Positions 52,264-63,638 of a stretch of DNA of 64,000 nucleotides are shown piece by piece. Origin of the DNA: Didymella arachidicola (taxonomy: Eukaryota > Ascomycota > Dothideomycetes > Pleosporales > Didymellaceae); the NCBI GenBank assembly GCA_016630955.3, contig CM049994.1, forward strand, positions 682,001-746,000. The letters run 5' to 3'. Position 1 is the first letter of the stretch. The number at the start of each line of letters is the position of its first letter. The notes under the pieces were generated by a model. That model did no database searches. It was not told the DNA's origin and worked only from the letters and a program-made list of their open reading frames with translations. The translations under genes were made by a program, and so were the position numbers.

Positions 52264-53416
52264 GTTGTTGAGATGCGGTGTTTCGTTGCTTGCGGCGCAG
52301 AAGGACAATATGAGGGGCGGTAGAAGCATATGTACTTCCCGGGCAAGCCAAGTGGGTCCTCGTCGATCTGTCGTGCTGGCGCTGAGTGCGCAGTGAAGGC
52401 TCCTTGGCTCGCTGTGGGTTCGCCAGAGCCGTGATTCCGCAGCCGATTTTCCATCACTGACGATTGCCAAGATAAAGCGGGAGACTTTCCAAGCGCACTT
52501 TGTCAACTCTATAGAATACAACTGCATCGGCCAGTTGAGGACATTCAGACAGTACCTGGCGCTTCCCTCGTCAGGCCTAGCCTTATTGGGCGGGTGATGT
52601 GCTCTTAGGAGGATGCACGGGCATCACCCCAGACATACAGCGGATACGAACACCAATATCTGCAAAGACGAAGAGAGCTACAGAACGGCTCCTATGCACA
52701 TCCTTTAGAAGCATCTGGCGACAGCGGCGAACTGAGCCTCCAGACATGCCTTGTTGCATGATAGCAAGGAGAAAGCCCAGACCCTACGTGCTTGGTAACT
52801 GACTCTTTCTTGAAGCGATGCTGAGAGTAATGAGAAGAGAGATATTGCAATTGCGTGGGATCGAGATGAAGGCAATTGCCAAAAGTCAGCACTGCAAACA
52901 CACCACCAAACGCCTTCGACGCTATCGAGGTTCACTCGCATTCCGCAGGAAATACAGGCACCTTCCTAAGCAGCACTCGATCCTGTGCTTACAGACATCT
53001 CAAGGTCTAGAAAAAACGGCATATCAGATTTCAGTAAGCCGTCCGGGCCCATTTTACGACGAGGAACGGCATGAAGCTAATGCAATTTTGCGAAGGATGT
53101 GTTTGCAGATCATGGCCACCGTCAGAAAGTCTTTCCCTTTGCTCCATGAATGCCCTTTCCAATTGCATGAGGAAGCTATCACAGCTCCAAGTTCCTGTTT
53201 GCTTCCATCGCCGCACAGCGCATGTCTGTTGCCTTCGATACATTCCGTTCTTCCAGAATCGTGAGCAACGCTCATCAAACTACATCTGGTTTCAACAGTG
53301 CTGCTCTCACAGCAACCTCTTATCATGGGAAGAATAAGTGTAGAGAACGCTGCGCCCAGGGCCATCATCCAAATAGTAACAAACATCATCACCAGACGTC
53401 GACTAGAAGAATTTTG
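52264..53416. other. Intergenic region with a possible further relic
   Basis: A plus-strand open frame (52818-53264) includes NAILRRMCLQIMATVRKSFP, weakly like the CRQIYxEA block of the family, so it may be another decayed copy. Otherwise nothing is supported. The opposite-strand frame (53054-53482) overlaps it and has no motif. Confidence 0.3.
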
Positions 53417-53833
53417 ATGAACAAAGCGGGACACGCCGCAGAATCTCAAAGGGAAAAGCGAATAAGTGGTGAGTTCAGTCATGCGAGTCCACTGTTGCGG
53501 CTCTGACGACTTCCAGCACCAGAAAAAACCAGAAGAACTCGCTATCTGTTGCTTTTAGCGTCTGAATTCCGCACCCAGATCTCCACATACTTGCTTGCAA
53601 GCCAGAATTGGGAAATTAGGTTCGATTTACGATCTGAAAAGACGTCGAACCAGAGTAAATATCTGAGTGCGCTCGCACTGCTAGCGATCTGTCGTCAAAA
53701 TCACACTGAGAATCAGCTCTCCGTGTTCAAGTTTCAATTGTGTGAGTATACATTACTTGCTACTGACAACCGATTCGTTCCAATGTGCCTTCATCACCAA
53801 CATCCAAGTTGTGTGCGACTTCGAGTGCACTGA
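53417..53833 (+). CDS. Diverged LLRLP-family member E (122 aa), possibly decaying
   Basis: Exons 53417-53468 and 53517-53833. The intron has a GTGAGT donor, a CTCTGAC branch and a TTCCAG acceptor, all consensus. Exon 2 opens RTRYLLLLASEFRTQISTYL, where LLASEFR stands for LLRLPxEIR, then LSALALLAICRQNHTENQLS for ALLRTCRQIYxEA. The family pattern is intact in position, but the key LP is lost and the protein ends early compared with 245-292 residues in its relatives. A possible second intron (GTGAGT at about 53740) could extend it. It is either a fast-evolving gene or a pseudogene. Confidence 0.45.
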
Positions 53834-55037
53834 AGAACGCCGTCACGACAGCGCAATTTTCGCGCAGCAATGGTGTTTTCCCAGCCCGACTTCTTCAAAG
53901 GCGTGAATGTCATTGTGCAAGTCGTCGATATTACTGAGCATCTCAGGAGGAAGGTTGCTGCATCCTGGATAGACAAACTCAAGGGGATTCTGAAAACTCA
54001 TGCCCAAAAAACAGACCAAGTGTTTTGAAGTTTCTACTGGCGCGAAAATCCTTTCTTTTTTTCTGAAATAAACACGCCGAGCAGCCCTGAATTTAGTGAA
54101 TAGTGTGAATGCCTCTATGAATTGAAAGGGTCGGTTCTCTTGGATGCCAACCGAGTTTGTACTACTTCCCGCTCCAACTTCGGTACGGTTCTCTTTGTCT
54201 CCAACATCCGGCAAATCGCCGATCCAAAAACAACAAGCGCCCCGAATTAGGAAAGACTCTCGAAATCCTATTGGTATCTTTAAGCTGTAGTCCACAGTTC
54301 CAGACTGTCGGCAAGCGTCCGTTCACCAACAGTCCCGAGCCACCAGCTTTGCCGTTCCATGGCCACAGCATTGTACCCTCCCGTACGCTAACCCATCGTT
54401 CTGGGTCTTTCCCTCGTCGTGGAGGTTCCAGTTCGGAGTATTGACTCGCTTGGCTTTACCACATCTGTATCTTCTGGCGAGGGCTTGGCAGCAACGGCGA
54501 GGTAGGGCTGTCAATCTCGGCGGAGAAACGAGAAGACAGTGGGAGTATAGACTCGCTGGGCACCTGATCTGACGATTTGATGCACTATGTGGAGTTGTTC
54601 GCTAGAGGGTGTAAGCCCTCTTGTTTGAACGCTCGCTAGGGCCAAGTGGCTGGCATGCGGTTTTCACGGAGATAGTGATACTGGTTGCCTCTACACCCAA
54701 TCGTCCACCCTCTATTCATTCTCATTGCCAAAGTAAACATATTGAACCAATCAACACCGGACTTGAGTATCTACTTGAGTATCTACTTGAGTATCTGCAC
54801 CGGGCAAGGATTTGTGTACATCACTACTTCTTCATCTCAATAGCATGGTGGTCTGCTTCTTGTTATCAAGGAGTTAAGATGGACGAAACATTCACGACCT
54901 GGCCATGCATGGAGACGCAGGGCATGTTTGAAAATTAGAAATGAGATTCATTACTCGTAAACCTATGCAAGCGCTCTGATATGTACAAGGTCCATCTAAT
55001 ATATACAGTCCATCATTTCCATCATTTCCATGACTTC
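53834..55037. other. Intergenic region with an unassigned minus-strand frame
   Basis: A minus-strand frame (53843-54295, 150 codons) includes FQFIEAFTLFTKFRAARRV and LPPEMLSNIDDLHNDIHAFE; it looks protein-like but matches nothing I know. A 12-bp repeat lies at 54761-54796. The multicopper oxidase 3' UTR is at the right end. Confidence 0.3.
54761..54796. repeat. 12-bp tandem repeat, three copies
   Basis: ACTTGAGTATCT repeated three times without change, downstream of the multicopper oxidase gene. Probably a short minisatellite. Confidence 0.93.
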
Positions 55038-56942
55038 TCACTTCTTCTTCGATGTAGTCTTCGTCTTCTTGTCGTCGACTTTCGTTGTGCTTGTGGCCTT
55101 GGGTGCTGATGTTATTGTAGGAGCTGCTGCTTCTGCCTTGATCTGAGGTTCCACTGAAGCTGCCGGGGTTGTCGAAGCAGCGGCTGATGAAGTTGATGAA
55201 AGGACGATAGTAGACAGAGTAGTCTTGGGAGGAGGACCTTTGATGCGGTAGCTCTCAAGAGCCTCCTCAAGCTTCTCGACATTGCTGTAGGCCTCCAAGA
55301 GTTCGAACTTGGCCATCGTCTCCATGATCTTGGACTCCTTGAAGTCGTCTCCACTCTCAGGCTTGCTGCGGTACTTTTCCTCCATGGGGTCAATGAACTT
55401 CGTGGTCTCAGGGTATCCCCAGTCACTGAGGCTAGTGACGTCGAAGGCAGCCATCATATCGTGGTCCTCATGAATGAGATTGTGGCAGTGGAACATGTAG
55501 ACACCATCGTATAGTGCATAGCGTGCAATGACTGTGACCTTCTCGTTCTCACCAAGCAGAACAACATCCTTGAGTGCTTCTTTCTCATATGGAAGAACAG
55601 GACGGCGGCCACCGGTGCGAGAGAGAATCTGGAAGTCAACAAGATGAATATGGACAGGGTGGGACCAACCGCCACTGGAGTTTTCGAGCTCCCAAACCTC
55701 GATGGCACCACGTTGAGGCTTAGCCAAGATGCGATTCTTAACATCGGCGAAGGTGACACCGTTGACGGTCCATTGGCCACCAGACCTGCCGAACTTGAAG
55801 TTCCTATCGATACCGCTCTTCATTGGTGGGAAGGGAACGTTGCGAAGCGAAGATGGAAGGTTGCCGTTGTTGGTCTTGTCCTTGACTTCTTTGCCGACGA
55901 CGAACTGCATGACCTTGTCGGTGGCGGCGTAGTCCTCATCGTGCTGAACATCGCGTCCATTCTTGAGAGTGACATTCTTTCCAGAAAACTGTGCGAAGTC
56001 GAAGACGACCTCCCAACGCTCAGCCATTGAAATTTCGAGGTTGTTGCTCTTTACAGGCTTAGTCAAAAGACCAGTGTCCGCACCGATGACGTCGAAGTCG
56101 ACTGCCTTGCCATCGACCTCGAAAGTGAGCTTGAATGCTCGGCTGATGGAAGCATCGAGAAACCTGAGGCGGTACTTGCGAGGCTCCACCTTGTGAAAGG
56201 GCCAAGGCTGTCCGTTAACGTGGATGACATCGCCAAAGAGCGAGTTGGTCTCGTCCTTGGGGTCAAAGAGAGTACCGTCACTGTTGTACTGCTTAGAGGA
56301 CAAAGCAAGAGGCAGATCATAGTTGCCCTTGGGCAAACCGAGAGCATCCTCGGCAGGATCATGCAGGATGTAAAAACCAGCTTGGCCGAAGTAGGCATTC
56401 TCAGCAGTATGATGGGCGGCATGGTCGTGATACCACAGAGTGCGAGCGCTCTGGTTATTAGGGTAGTCTGATACACGTTAGTGGCAGTAGATGTATACAA
56501 TGTACAGTCGCTTACAGTAATCTTTGTACTGGTTGGGCTTAGTGACATCCTCAGCCCACCCATCGAAGGGTGCTCGACTGTAAGAGCCGTGGAGGTGGAC
56601 TGAGAGATCTTTGTCGCCATGATTCCTGAACCGTACCACTGCCTCACGTCCCTTCTTCATACGGAAAGTTGGACCAGGAGACATGCCATCGTAACCGACA
56701 AGTCTGGCAGGCTTCAGGCCCGGGTAGACTTGCTGAGTGAGAGGCTTGACGTCGATCTCGTAATAATCGATCTCGTTACCGGTGGTTTTGTTCTTATATG
56801 TGTAGAGAGGTGTCTTGTCCTTGGGAAACGGGAGAGGGTTTTGGAAGATTTGCTTGTACTCGGGGCTGAGCCACTCGCCGTCGCCAGCCAAAGCTTGAGA
56901 GGCGAAGAGAGCAGTAACGCCCAACAGCAGTGATTGCCGCAT
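55038..56942 (-). CDS. Secreted multicopper oxidase (bilirubin-oxidase/laccase-like)
   Basis: Exons 56942-56516 and 56467-55038, giving 618 residues. A signal peptide (MRQSLLLGVTALFASQALAG) is clear. All four copper motifs are present: HLHGSY (His116, His118), WYHDHAAHH (about 154-160), HPVHIHLVDF and HCHNLIHEDHDMMAAF, so type 1, 2 and 3 sites can form. The long central cupredoxin regions and WYHDHAAHHTAENAYFG fit bilirubin oxidase-like fungal enzymes better than basidiomycete laccases. The last 100 residues form a helical segment (SKIMETMAKFELLEAYSNVEK) and a Ser/Thr/Ala/Lys tail ending TKTTSKKK, not typical of the core family and without a GPI signal. An ATG 51 nt upstream (56993) is in frame but would bury the signal peptide. 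Confidence 0.94.
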
Positions 56943-59900
56943 AGTGATAGCGAATGTGATTGATGAGACAGTAAACGCTGGTCTTAAGGCCAATGAGCAG
57001 ATATGAGAAGGTTTGAGCTGATGAAGATATGGATAGAGCTCCTCGAGATGGACTTATATAACTATCGACCTCACACTGAAACCCCTCAGCCCGTTCAATT
57101 GCATCATGTTGGCGTTCTCGCGCGATCCAGTCGACCTGACTATCCGAATTTGCAATGGCACGATATCCGAAAAGCCTCTTGTTGGCGTCTATGCAAGAGT
57201 CGCGATGCGATATCGACAAACATGGCAGCCACATTTCCTAGTCTACCCGTTTAGGTCGACGACACACTTACGGCCGCACCGCGCGTAGGCCTAGACGATA
57301 GATACCAAGTCTAGCCATGCCCAGCCTTGGCTTGAATATGCTCGAATGCCAACGCCAGGCTACCCGAAGACCGTGCGCGAAGGCTTGGCTGCTATGCAAG
57401 AGTGCAACAGCGAGACCGAAATCCACAAGAATTATCCTTACCAGATCGAAAGTAAGAAATAAGAATAAGTCGGCGATATACTTCAGAGTTCTACTACACG
57501 TTGGGAAAGTACATCAGCTGTGCTGTCGCCAAGAGCGTATCCATCCTGATCTGCCAAGACAAAGAGTCTGTGCATCCTGCGCGGAGCACTCATCAAGCGG
57601 ACAACTGGATACCTTTTGGGACAAGTAGGCAACATGTAGGTCCAGATGATCCAAGAAAGGCGAGGTGGGATAGCGCGGGGCTTCTTTTCCACGACGTTGT
57701 GGCCAGTGCTAGTCAGGCACAGCTGATTCTGCTTCGAGTGACTGTGTAGCACCTTGGCACTAACGACAATCCCAGCACTCACTCCACGTTCGAGGTGTCT
57801 ATTCTGGTACCATGGTTAGAGCCTGCGGGGCTGGCGACGCTCTCCTGCAGGAAGAGCAGGCGTGGACCGGTCAGGGCGTCTAGTGGCTGCCTTGAGCCCT
57901 AGGACGGCCAGAATAGTCTGCGGCTGCGAGCGAGCAGCCGACAAGATCGTCAACCATTCTGCGGGGATTCCTCGTGCCGAGACATGTGGCTCGACGATAA
58001 GAGATGGTCTCGTGGAGAAGAGGTGGTTCGAGGGTGGGTCGGAGTCGAGACCTGCGGACGCTAGACCAAAAGCCCTTAGCGATCCATGTTCTTAAGCGCG
58101 CATGCCTTGATCACGTTCGCGAGGCTTCAGGCGGATCTTTTGTTCAGCCTCACGCCGCTGCTTTACGATATCCCGCTGCCCTCCGTGACAAACCACTACG
58201 GGGAGCACTTGCGCACTCGTCCGAGAGCAACCTGATTCCCTTTCCACTGCTTTGCAATTGCGCATACGAAGCGGCAGGGCATTCCGCTGTTGATAGCAGA
58301 CTCTAGGCAGATGCTGACGTGCCTCTGGCATCTTGACATGCTCGACCAGGCTCTCTAGGTAGCAAGCTTAAGATGGCATGGCTGAGCACCCTTCAAGCCT
58401 GCTTGGCAAAGCTGCCAGTGCCGGATGCCTTGGCTTGGCGGGCATTTTCACGCTGCGCGCTGGACTTTGCTCGCTCTGGACCCGCTCACAAGGCTGATGA
58501 TCCCTGACCTCAGCTCGCATCGGTAGTGCCGCATACACAACCGAGGGCAAGGCGGGCTTGAGCGGCCGCTCCAAATATGTCCCTAAGCACTTAGTGCAAG
58601 ATCCTATTTCTAAAATGGCATGTACACATGCAATTTCGCTTCGCACGGGAGGCTTCTGATGTGCCGACAGTTGTGTAATGAAGCCTATTGGGGCTCACTT
58701 CTGACTTGCCTTATCACTCTTTCTGGGGCCCATCTTCGCTTGACCACCAAATTCCATCCCGCATGTACATGAGCTCTACACGACGTTTCCCTTCCACCCC
58801 ACTCGCTTAACGCCGCTGCCTCAGCTATCTCCAATATATGGCTTGCATTTGCCAAGGCTGTTCTCGACTGCTGCTGCTTGGCCGTCAGTAAGCCCTGCGA
58901 AGACGAGCTATTGTAGCTTGCCAAGTCTTCAGATTCTTCGTCCTAACATTTTTCCATTGACCTTGACAAATCTCGTAGGGCACCGAAGTTCTAAGAACCC
59001 TTACAATTGCATTCTCAGCCACTTCGCAACCCACCGGTCTAGCTAGTGTACCGTGGGGATATAGTCATGACCACGTTGACGGGCACTAATGCCGGCTAGA
59101 TCCTAGCATGTTTGCTCTCTGGATCGCGATGCCCGACTAAAATTTCGGAAAGTAGTCGAGCTCGTGTCTGGGTACCGCTTGACGAATCCGACGTGCCGTA
59201 TCCGATGATTCCAGCGTGGTATCGCTAGTATCACTCCCGCTGATGTACCAAAGTTGGACTTTTGCGGGTTCTTACGGCAAGCCATCGCTGCCAGAAGGCG
59301 ACTGTCGCCAAGAGCTGAACTACAACCTAGGAATTAGCACAGTATCTTGCAACTACCTGGACACTCAATGACGGCCTGATTATCAATCGAGTCGGAGTCT
59401 TACTAGCTCATCTTCGCAGCTCACCTTCGAAAGTAGTCGTGGTATCCCGCGATACCCGTCAATATCGGCCGTCTGTACACTAGTCTATTGTGTCAGCCGT
59501 TGTCTTTTACTGCAGTCTGGAACGTGTACTATCATAGACTGGACGTGCTCGCCTGAATGCCATCTTTTTAAAAATGGCTTCATCTTCGTTCTCGTGTCCC
59601 TTTCGCTCCAGTGGCAATCCGGCATGCATTATGAATTAAAAGACCCGATCAAGAAACGTCAACGATGCTGGCAAACAGCACACGCCGCGACACCATTTTC
59701 CATGATCACGAAATATCTGCATATCATGTGGTGGGTTGAAAGCGACCAGTAGTTGATTTGTAGCATTATTCTCTTCTCTGAGTGTTAGCAAACACAACGC
59801 TGGTAGGATGTAAGTAGCTTACTGTCTGCGACTGCCCCCAAGATACCGACGCTTGGAGAGACGATAATGAACGCCATGGACGCCGTCCTAATCCTTGGAT

Positions 59901-60150
59901 TACAGGTGCATGTATAGTTGGTTCAAGATATAAGTGCATCATACGCCCCTCTCAAGACTACATCTCTGTAAAGATAGCCCACAGGAGGCCGATGCCGAGG
60001 AGTAGTCTTTGGAGTGTCCGTAGAAACAGTTTTCAGAACCAATGGCTGCGAAGACAACAGCCTCACGCTAGCCTAGCGCCTCACTCACGGGAGACCATCC
60101 GCCATCCATCTTGTCTACGGCCATTATCCTCGCCTCAACACACACCCAAC
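56943..60150. other. 3.2-kb gene-poor stretch
   Basis: The longest non-genic interval in the window. Many short open frames on both strands, none over about 105 codons and none with a domain. The frame around 57320-57470 (PWLEYARMPTPGYP, REGLAAMQECNSETEIHKN) looks protein-like and then breaks, so it could be a gene remnant. I saw no terminal repeats, no C-to-T (RIP-like) degradation and no tRNA. A T-rich/A-rich patch lies near 59565-59590. Confidence 0.4.
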
Positions 60151-60561
60151 ATGCCACGTCCGCCGCCCCGACGCCACCGGCCTCTTACGCTTGCGACACT
60201 TGCCGGCTTCGCGTCTCTTGTCCTACCCACCATTACGCTCGCACGACTGTACTCCAACGGACCGGTGCTCAAGTCTTCCCTGCTTCCTGTCGCATACGCG
60301 TGCTTCGTAAGCGGTATGACATTCCTCACCTACGGGTACGATAAGCTGCAGGCCCGAAACTTGAAGCGGCGGGTCAGTGAGTGGACGCTACACTTGCTCG
60401 GACTTTTAGGTGGTTGGCCGGGTGCGCTTATAGGGATGCACTTCTTCCAGCACAAGACACGAAAGACAAAATTCCTCGTGCCGTTCTGGATGATTGTGTT
60501 CGTTTGGCACAGTGCGCTATGGAACTTTGTTTATGGCGATCAAAATAGGATTACCTGGTGA
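60151..60561 (+). CDS. DUF1294 membrane protein
   Basis: Single exon, 136 residues. A basic N-terminus (MPRPPPRRHRPL) precedes four hydrophobic segments (LATLAGFASLVLPTITLA; LLPVAYACFVSGMTFLTY; LHLLGLLGGWPGALIGM; FLVPFWMIVFVWHSALWNF). The family motif TYGYDKLQARN, then RVSEWTLHLLGLLGGWPGA and FFQHKTRKTKF, is diagnostic of DUF1294, found in bacteria and fungi. Function unknown. An upstream in-frame ATG at 59992 is rejected as leader sequence. Confidence 0.9.
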   Translation: MPRPPPRRHRPLTLATLAGFASLVLPTITLARLYSNGPVLKSSLLPVAYACFVSGMTFLTYGYDKLQARNLKRRVSEWTLHLLGLLGGWPGALIGMHFFQHKTRKTKFLVPFWMIVFVWHSALWNFVYGDQNRITW

Positions 60562-60851
60562 ATGGAGCGTAGGTATGTTATGCTACGAGTATGCAAAGGG
60601 ATTCCGCCAGCGCCATGCTTCAACGTTCATGTCTCATAAAAAGTCGAACGCTCTGCGATCATGTCTCCTTCGTCTTTTCTTCGACCGTCTCGGTTGCCTT
60701 CCTGGCTGTCCTGAGCGCATCGACATCAAACGTCTTCACCCGCTTCAACGCATTGTTTGAGTAGGCTTGCACCGTGCCGCGTGCTGAAGATGCATTCGTT
60801 TGCACCGCATCCTATGCGTTGCTCGCGACTCGCACTACAGACACAAACACG

Positions 60852-61258
60852 TTAGCGACCAGTGAAAGGGCTCGTAAGGCTATCTGCAGCCTCGCCTGCT
60901 GTTTCGCCCAGAGGGTTCTGGGTTGCGCCACCGGCGAGGTTCGAGATGCCCTTTTTGAGTTGAAGAGGATCGGTCTGGTCGGAGGTAGGGATCTTGTTGA
61001 TCTGGTCTGGGGACTGTTAGCGTGTGATCTTGTGCATCGTGAGCATGAGCACAGGTGAGCTATTTTTCGCTCGTTGTCAGCTGGCGAACGGGTCACTCTA
61101 CCTTTGGCGACGTAGGAAAGCTTGTTCTCGCCCATAGTCTTAAGTGCTGTACGCTCCATCTTGCGTTTGAGCTCTGGTGGGATGCCGAAGAGGAATACAG
61201 CGATGCCAATGACAGCGACGACACCAGCTACGGCAGTGAAGAAAGTTGCAGCAGTCAT
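60852..61258 (-). CDS. Small single-span membrane protein (103 aa), unknown
   Basis: Exons 61258-61102 and 61006-60852, giving 103 residues. One membrane span near the N-terminus (FFTAVAGVVAVIGIAVFLFGI), then PPELKRKMERTALKTMGENK, which is helical and basic. The second exon is hydrophilic with LKKGISNLAGGATQNPLGET and SLTSPFTGR. Splicing (GTAGAG donor, CCCCAG acceptor, 95 nt) joins SYVAK to DQINKIPTSD in phase. The size and layout suggest a small organelle membrane subunit, but I do not recognise the family. Confidence 0.7.
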
Positions 61259-62197
61259 TGTGAGGTCTGCGAGTTGTATTGATGAGGGAACTTTTGTAGA
61301 TGTGAGGGTATTAAGAGGATTAGTCGCGCAGAGGAAATGAATTCATTGTAACCTTCGCAGCCAGGTTCTCGATATGAAGTTTACTATGTGATGTCATCTC
61401 TGCACTTTCCATTGCGAACCCCTGCTGCGATTTCCTTGCAGCGCCCGCCCGTCGAACTTTCACAGCTTGGCAAGCATGTGCAAATGTGGGACGCTGGTCG
61501 GAAGGAACGGCGCAGGGTCTTCTTCGTATGCGTTTCAAGTTCATTCAACGTCCGTGTCAAACATCATGGGTTTGCCCGGCGAGGTAACATCCATGGATCA
61601 GTGCGAGCCGACAGGCGCGTGGATTTGTTGATCAACAAGCAGAGAGCATCACGACCATCGAACAGAGCAGTCATGCTACTCACAATGCCTTCCGAAAGGC
61701 CACTATAGACAGGCTGCATTATCTCGGTGACTGTCAACCTCATCCCCCTAAATATCACAGCCTTACGAATCGACATGCCTGAGGGGCGTGCTTTCGTTGG
61801 CGAGACCAGCTGCGCCTCGAATGCGCCTACCGCCAACCCGCACGAGGCGGAGAACGACCAGCAAGAGTGACCCCACAGCCGCACAGGAGCTTCAACATCT
61901 CCCCGAGACCCTGCAGTGTTTATTACTGACACTCACTGCGCCTACTTGTGCGATTTTCCTTCAATTTTCTCTTTTTCTACCTGCAGCCATTGTTATCGCC
62001 TTTCGACGACCTACCCCTCATCCACCCCACCACCAGCTGCACGGCGCCAGATAGGCCAGCCCGTCTTACTTCCAACCCCCAAAGACACTTAGCAGTCTTG
62101 TTGCTGCGACACTTTTGCCCATTATGAGTTGTACTCCTCTCTCATTGCCCGTCCTTCCCTCAAGACAACCCGCTGACGCGCCGTCCCAGTGACAAAC
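61259..62197. other. Promoter and 5' leader of the CaM-kinase gene
   Basis: About 940 bp between divergent genes. A possible tiny first coding exon of the kinase is at 62124-62127 (ATGA, donor at 62128), joined to 62190. Frames on both strands (61388-61708, 61564-61932) overlap and lack motifs. Sequence from about 61900 is C/T-rich, as in long 5' UTRs. Confidence 0.4.
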
Positions 62198-63638
62198 ATG
62201 CTCAACAAGCTGCATGGCCAGCCTGACAGCTATGACCGCAAGTCCGTGCCTCATGAACAGCTCCCGCGCACGAACCCGTACTGAGCAAATCAATCACAGA
62301 TCACGCTACAAATTCGGAAAGACGCTGGGCGCCGGAACCTACGGTATCGTTCGCGAAGCCGACTGCCCAGATGGCAAGGTCGCGGTCAAGATCATCTTGA
62401 AGAAAAACGTTCGCGGCAATGAGCAGATGGTCTACGACGAGCTGGAAATGTTGCAAAAGATGAAGCACCCGCATATCGTCAAGTTTCACGACTGGTTCGA
62501 GTCGAGGGTAGGCACCAAGGCCGTCGTGTGGTGTGCACAAGAGGTTCTGACGGCTTGCAGGACAAGTACTATATCGTGACACAGTTGGCGACCGGAGGAG
62601 AGCTTTTCGATCGTATCTGCGAAAAGGGCAAGTTCACTGAGAAGGACGCCGCAGAGACGATCCGCCAGGTCCTTGATGCAGTGAACTACCTCCACCAACA
62701 CAACTGTGTCCACAGAGGTACAGCCTTTGCTCGATGCGCGCGACTCTTTACGCTTACTTTCCACAGATCTCAAGCCAGAAAACCTTCTCTACCTCACACG
62801 CGAAGCCAACTCCTCCCTTGTGCTAGCCGATTTCGGTATCGCTAAGATGCTCGACTCCAAGCACGAGGTGCTGACCACCATGGCTGGCTCCTTCGGATAT
62901 GCGGCGCCTGAGGTGATGCTGAAGAAGGGCCATGGCAAGCCCGTCGATATGTGGTCCATGGGTGTCATCACCTATACTCTCCTCTGCGGTTACTCTCCTT
63001 TCAGATCCGAGAACCTCGCAGATTTGATTGAGGAATGCAAGAACGGCCGTGTGATCTTTCATGAGCGCTATTGGAAGGAAGTCAGCAAGGATGCCAAGGA
63101 CTTCATCACACAATTGCTCCAGCCTGATCAGAACAAGAGGCCTACGAGTGAGGTAAGGAAGAGCTAGTGACTCTCGATGTGCAGGACTGACAAGAAATAG
63201 CAAGCGTTGAAGCATGTTTGGCTTAGCGGCAAGACTGCCAGCGATCACAACTTGCTGCCCGAGATTCGTGCGTATGTCGCCAAGGCCCGCCTCAAGCGCG
63301 GCATCGAGCTTGTCAGGCTTGCGAATCGCATCGAAGCTTTGAAGATGCAAGAGGATGAGGAAGAGGCAGTACCTGGCGAGGCAGATGTGCCCGCTAACGC
63401 ACTCGAGAGTGCTGGTGAGGCCATCGCAAACCACACAACTAGCAAGGCCTTGAAGACGACAGAAGACCCCACCGGCACTGGCGCTAGTACTACCGGCAAG
63501 GGTCCAGGTCGCCTGAGCAGGATTGCGAAGGGCGCCATCTTCCGCGAGGTTGTGCTTGCCAAGGTGCGCGAGATGAAGGAGCAGGAAGCGCAGAAGGAGT
63601 TCGAAAAGACAGCCACCGAGGCAGCTTCGAAGAAGTGA
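62198..63638 (+). CDS. Calcium/calmodulin-dependent protein kinase (CMK1/CmkB type)
   Basis: Exons 62198-62241, 62300-62507, 62561-62717, 62767-63152 and 63201-63638, giving 410 residues from MLNKLHGQPDSYD; an extra first exon could add three residues (MTN after a leading Met). Kinase motifs are complete: GAGTYGIVREA (P-loop), AVKIILKK (Lys), HRDLKPENLL, ADFGIAK, TMAGSFGYAAPE (activation loop Thr) and DMWSMGVITYTLLCGYSPF. The C-terminal part after SEQALKHVW has IRAYVAKARLKRGIELVRLANRI, the basic amphipathic helix expected of an autoinhibitory/calmodulin-binding segment. The family acts in calcium-triggered growth and stress signalling. The second intron's GTCCGT donor is weak but needed to join YDRK to SRYKFGKTLG. 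Confidence 0.95.

Noticed and set aside
56943..60150. RIP-mutated transposon in the gene-poor stretch
   Set aside because: Base composition is not AT-shifted, there are no long TA-rich blocks or terminal repeats, and no transposase or reverse transcriptase fragments were seen.
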